In this document: piece by piece, positions 61,100-64,000 of the stretch | How the letters are laid out: every line of letters begins with the position of its first letter | How positions within the stretch are numbered: the first letter of the stretch is position 1 | Program-made: the position numbers and the translations under genes | Assembly: GCA_036397455.1 (NCBI GenBank) | Contig: DASWIX010000041.1 | Span: 107,822 to 171,821 of the forward strand | From: JADFNB01 sp036397455 | GTDB lineage: Bacteria; Gemmatimonadota; Gemmatimonadetes; Gemmatimonadales; GWC2-71-9 | DNA length: 64,000 nt | Direction: 5' to 3' | Notes under the pieces: generated by a model | Database searches by the model: none | Told to the model about the DNA's origin: nothing | The model's input: only the letters and a program-made list of their open reading frames with translations

Positions 61100-61554
61100 C
61101 GACGCGCGCGAGCCCCGAGATCGTGGTGGCCATCGACACCCGCGAGCAGAAGCCGTACCGCTTCGCGCGCTCCGAGGTGAAGACGTTGGCGTCCGGGGAC
61201 TACTCCATCGTCGGCCTCGAGGACCGGATCGCCATCGAGCGGAAGACCAAGGAGGACGCCTACTCGTCCCTCGGCCAGGGGCGCGCCCGCTTCGAGCGGG
61301 AGCTCCAGCGACTTTCCCGCTTCGACTACGCCGCCATCGTGATCGAGACGTCTCTGCCGGACTTCCTGCGCGCCCCGGCCTTCTCGCGCATGAACCCCAA
61401 GGCGGCGGCGGGCTCCATCGTGGCCTGGTCGGTGAAGTATCGGGTGTGCGTGTTCTTCGCCGGCGACCGGCCGCACGGCAACGCCCTGACCCGGCAGCTC
61501 CTCGAGAAATTCTGGCGCTACCAGAACGGAGACGCGGATGCCGGATCGGGATGA
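61096..61554 (+). CDS. ERCC4-family nuclease
   Basis: The 152-residue protein contains the XPF/ERCC4 nuclease core: AIDTREQKPYRF (about 13-24), LASGDYSIVGLED and IERKTKEDAYSSLG, i.e. the D-x-(n)-ERKxxxD active site, then FERELQRLSRFDYAAIVIE. There is no HhH domain. Phage members cut branched or flap DNA during recombination. It starts with GTG inside the recD2 stop and its 3' end overlaps the primase gene by 17 nt. Confidence 0.85.
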   Translation: MTTRASPEIVVAIDTREQKPYRFARSEVKTLASGDYSIVGLEDRIAIERKTKEDAYSSLGQGRARFERELQRLSRFDYAAIVIETSLPDFLRAPAFSRMNPKAAAGSIVAWSVKYRVCVFFAGDRPHGNALTRQLLEKFWRYQNGDADAGSG

Positions 61555-64000
61555 CCTCTGGAAGCGCTACAAGCAGGCGGTCCTGGAGAGGGTCGGAGAC
61601 TTCTCGGTCCTCTTCGAGGGCCTCGCCAAGCAGAAGCCCTCCACCGACGGCTGGGTGACGGCGCTCTGCCCGTTCCACGAGGACAAGAGCCCTTCCTTCG
61701 CGTTCAACCGAAACTCCGGCAAGTGGTGCTGCTTCGCGGGCTGCGGCAAGGGCAGCGCGTTCGACTACCTCATGCAGACCTCGGGGAAGAGCTTCAAGGA
61801 CGCGCTCCTCGAGGTCGGCGACCGGGTGGGAGTGCCCCGGCCGTACCCGGACAAGCCGCCGCGCCCGCCGATCCGCGAGGCCCTCGTCAAGCAGTGGGTC
61901 GGCGACCTGTGGGCGAACGAGGAGGTCTTCCGGTGGCTCCGCGAGAAGCGCGGCCTCTCGGACGCGACGCTCAAGAAGTTCGAGATCGGCTGGGACCCCA
62001 AGCGCCAGCGGAACACCATCCCGATCCGCGACGAGCGCGGCAACGTGATGAACGTGCGGCTCTACAACGCCAAGAAGGACCCCAAGATCATCAACTACAC
62101 GGAGGGGCGCTACAAGTACGGCTCGCCGGCGCGCCTCTACGGTCTCGACGAGCTGGTGAAGCATCAGGGCAAGCAGGTCGTCCTGTGCGAGGGCGAGTGG
62201 GACCGCCTGATCCTCCAGCAGGAGGGGTTCATGGCGGTGACCGGGACGCACGGCGCGGGCGTCTTCCGCCCCGAATGGATCGCCCACTTCAAGGACAAGG
62301 ACGTCGTCATCCTCTACGACTGCGACCGCGAGGGCCAGGCGGCCGCCCGGAACGTCGTCCTGCGGGCGCTCAAGACCGCTGGCGCGGCTTCGGTCAAGAA
62401 CGTCGTCCTCCCGCTCAAGGGAGACAAGGACGACAAGGACGTCACCGACTACTTCCACAAGCGCGGCCTCACGGCGGCCGACCTCCAGAAGCTGATCGAC
62501 GAGGCGGCGGCCCATTCCTACGAGGCGGAGGATCGGCCCGAGGAGGTGCTCGACTTGGAGTCGTTCACCGAGGTCGAGCGCAAGGACCTCATCGACAAGA
62601 AGGCCCGCTGCGACATCACCGTCTGCGGGGAGACCTCGGAGGCCTTCCACGCCGTCGAGGAGTTCCGCATCACGTTCTGCCCCCGGATGCAGAAGGGCGG
62701 ATGCTTCGAGTGCAAGGGCGTGGTGGAGCCCGCCGTCATCCCGAAAGGCGCGCAGGAGTACATCGGCTCCTGCATGTCCACCAACGTCCAGCTCAAGGCC
62801 ATGCTCCGGGAGTACGCCTGCAAGTACGGCCAGAAGCCTACCATCGACATCCTGCGGCGCACCACGGTGAAGGAGTTCTTCTGCCACCAGAAGGTGAACC
62901 GGATCACCCAGACGCGCGACGAGGAAGGCAACGTCGTCCAGGTGATCGACGGCAAGAAGCAGGAGCTCCTGGAGAAGCGGGTGTACTACCTCTCGAGCGA
63001 GCACCCCAAGCCCGGCAACTACCTCGCCGTGGGCTGGGTGAAGAGCCATCCGAAGACCCAGCAGGTCACGTTCCTGATCGAGTCCATGGAGCCGCTCGAG
63101 GACGACTTCGAGAGCTTCCGCGTGGACGAAAACGTCCACCACCTGCGCGCGTTCCAGTCGCTCTCCTGGGCGGAGATCCTGGAGGACCTGACCGAGAACG
63201 TCACGCGGGTCTACGAGCGCGAGGAGATCCTGGTGGCGATCCTCCTCACGTACTGCTCGCCGCGCTGGGTCCCGTTCAACGACGAAATCATCCGCGGGTG
63301 GCTGGTCACCGTGGTCATCGGCGACTCCGGCTCGGGCAAGACGCAGACGCACCAGCGGATCGCGGAGTTCATCAACATCGGCGACTGCTTCTCGGGCCTC
63401 ACCGGGTCTCGCACCGGCCTCGCCTACGCGCTGGTCGAGCACAAGCAGAAGGGCTGGCAGGTGCGCGTCGGCCGCTACCCGGCCAACTCGCGGAAGATTC
63501 TCACCGTGGACGAGGCCCAGCACCTGCCCGACTGGGACCTGCGGACCATCTCGAAGGCGATGGAGGAAGGCTTCCTCCAGATCGACCGCGTGCAGTCGAA
63601 GGGCTACGAGAGCCAGACGCGGCTCGTGATGATCGCCAACCCGAAGAAGGACCTGGTCATGGACAGCTTCTCCTTCGGGTGCGAGTCCCTCACGACGATC
63701 CTGCCGCCCACGATCATCCGGCGCACGGACGTCGCGGTCTTCGCCAACTCGGGCGACTTGAAGGACCTCTCCTTCATCAACCGGAAGCGCACCGAGGGGA
63801 ACCGGCGGCGCGTCACGCCCGAGATGCTGCGGGCGGTCGTCTACTGGGCGTGGAACCTTCGGCCGGAGCAGATCATCTTCACGTCCGAGGCCGAGGAGTA
63901 CTGCCTCCAACGGGCCCAGGAGATGTCCGAGGCCTACGGCTACGCCGTGGACGTCCCGCTCATCACGCTCTCCGACTGCAGGAACAACTTGGCCCGCCTG
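61538..64000 (+). CDS. DnaG-type primase fused to an MCM-like AAA+ helicase (C terminus beyond window)
   Basis: An open frame from ATG 61538 runs 821 codons to the window edge. Part one (about 40-70) is a CHC2 zinc finger, CPFHEDKSPSF with Cys44, His47, Cys64/65 and Cys69. Part two is a TOPRIM (about 213-290) with VVLCEGEWDRL and ILYDCDREGQAAA. A Cys-bearing linker (about 340-400, CPRMQKGGCFECKG) follows. Part three (about 580-740) has RGWLVTVVIGDSGSGKTQ (Walker A), FSGLTGSRTGL, ILTVDEAQHLPDWDLRTISK (Walker B), QTRLVMIANP (sensor 1) and LPPTIIRRTDVAVF (Arg-finger-like), an order characteristic of MCM helicases. It would make primers and unwind the element's origin. Bacterial MCM genes are rare. 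Confidence 0.85.
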   Translation, partial: MPDRDDLWKRYKQAVLERVGDFSVLFEGLAKQKPSTDGWVTALCPFHEDKSPSFAFNRNSGKWCCFAGCGKGSAFDYLMQTSGKSFKDALLEVGDRVGVPRPYPDKPPRPPIREALVKQWVGDLWANEEVFRWLREKRGLSDATLKKFEIGWDPKRQRNTIPIRDERGNVMNVRLYNAKKDPKIINYTEGRYKYGSPARLYGLDELVKHQGKQVVLCEGEWDRLILQQEGFMAVTGTHGAGVFRPEWIAHFKDKDVVILYDCDREGQAAARNVVLRALKTAGAASVKNVVLPLKGDKDDKDVTDYFHKRGLTAADLQKLIDEAAAHSYEAEDRPEEVLDLESFTEVERKDLIDKKARCDITVCGETSEAFHAVEEFRITFCPRMQKGGCFECKGVVEPAVIPKGAQEYIGSCMSTNVQLKAMLREYACKYGQKPTIDILRRTTVKEFFCHQKVNRITQTRDEEGNVVQVIDGKKQELLEKRVYYLSSEHPKPGNYLAVGWVKSHPKTQQVTFLIESMEPLEDDFESFRVDENVHHLRAFQSLSWAEILEDLTENVTRVYEREEILVAILLTYCSPRWVPFNDEIIRGWLVTVVIGDSGSGKTQTHQRIAEFINIGDCFSGLTGSRTGLAYALVEHKQKGWQVRVGRYPANSRKILTVDEAQHLPDWDLRTISKAMEEGFLQIDRVQSKGYESQTRLVMIANPKKDLVMDSFSFGCESLTTILPPTIIRRTDVAVFANSGDLKDLSFINRKRTEGNRRRVTPEMLRAVVYWAWNLRPEQIIFTSEAEEYCLQRAQEMSEAYGYAVDVPLITLSDCRNNLARL

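Larger units (their letters stand above)
49190..64000. mobile_element. left part of an integrated phage-like element at tRNA-Asn
   Basis: The element begins at the 3' end of tRNA-Asn with an integrase gene pointing at the tRNA. It then carries a cleavable repressor, unknown accessory genes, a sigma-like gene and a dense recombination/replication block. No capsid, tail, lysis or conjugation gene is visible before the window ends, so prophage and integrative element both remain possible. The right attachment site (a second copy of the tRNA-Asn 3' end) must lie beyond 64,000. Confidence 0.8.

Noticed and set aside
59795..63910. A 1,371-codon open frame on the minus strand across the helicase, nuclease and primase genes
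   Set aside because: It lies exactly opposite the codons of recD2 and the primase-helicase. In very GC-rich genes the antisense frame has few stops. Its translation is rich in Leu/Val/Arg/Asp/Glu with no domain, while the plus strand carries clear motifs.

Overview
The window is about 64 kb of high-GC bacterial chromosome. It falls into a conserved host part (positions 1 to about 49,190), with one small decayed island near its left end, and the first ~14.8 kb of a larger integrated element (about 49,190 to beyond 64,000). Gene style suggests a Gram-negative, didermic, aerobic-type bacterium, most likely Gemmatimonadota. The clues are dense overlapping operons, many SurA-like and lipoprotein secretion genes, FtsEX with an EnvC-like protein, an ATP-type PEP carboxykinase, DUF4384 and six-bladed-propeller-like secreted proteins, and -10 elements only 6-8 nt before ATG. 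The phylum call is inference from overall character, not from a marker gene.

Left end (1-3,172): the start of an RND-type adaptor gene is followed by a ~1.9 kb island at the 3' end of tRNA-Ile(GAT). A near-perfect 48-bp copy of the tRNA 3' half at 1215-1262 marks the far end. Inside are only broken or tiny accessory genes, all on the minus strand: an antitoxin-like gene with a frameshift, DUF2283, a frameshifted DUF4258, a DUF499 N-terminal stub (a family linked to phage defence) and a cut-off minimal nucleotidyltransferase. There is no integrase, so it looks like a fossil island.

Host core (3,222-49,048): a minus-strand block carries an acidic protein, typA, a cation diffusion facilitator, pdxA, two SurA-like chaperone/isomerase genes, mfd, a BatA-like VWA protein and a DUF58 protein. 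Plus-strand genes for a DUF4384 protein and an M28 peptidase and a minus-strand M24 peptidase follow. A tightly overlapping plus-strand run then goes lepA, GT9 glycosyltransferase, ROK kinase, PfkB kinase, STAS/HATPase regulator, STAS-like partner, Cys/Met PLP enzyme, ftsE, ftsX and an EnvC-like protein. Next come a TetR-controlled ABC efflux operon, a MerR regulator, pcm, a relic of endonuclease IV, a small outer-membrane-like protein, two tandem metzincin-like lipoproteins with an unusual zinc signature, pckA, an HD hydrolase, a PP2C/FHA signalling pair, a flippase-like membrane protein, a beta-propeller protein, uvrA and a polysaccharide-export protein.

Integrated element (about 49,190 onward): it sits at the 3' end of tRNA-Asn(GTT). 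A large serine recombinase reads into the tRNA and is translationally coupled to a second recombinase-like domain that has lost its catalytic Ser and Asp. A LexA-type self-cleaving repressor follows, with a strong promoter overlaid by a palindrome. Next is a cassette of three genes of unknown function bounded by terminators, then a zinc ribbon, a sigma-like protein and two small genes. The last block is a phage-style recombination and replication module: Cas4-like nuclease, Sak4-like RecA ATPase, DUF669 SSB-like protein, RecD2-like helicase, ERCC4 nuclease, and a DnaG-type primase joined to an MCM-like AAA+ helicase that runs off the right edge. The most novel items are the primase-MCM fusion, the catalytically dead recombinase partner and the unknown cassette.
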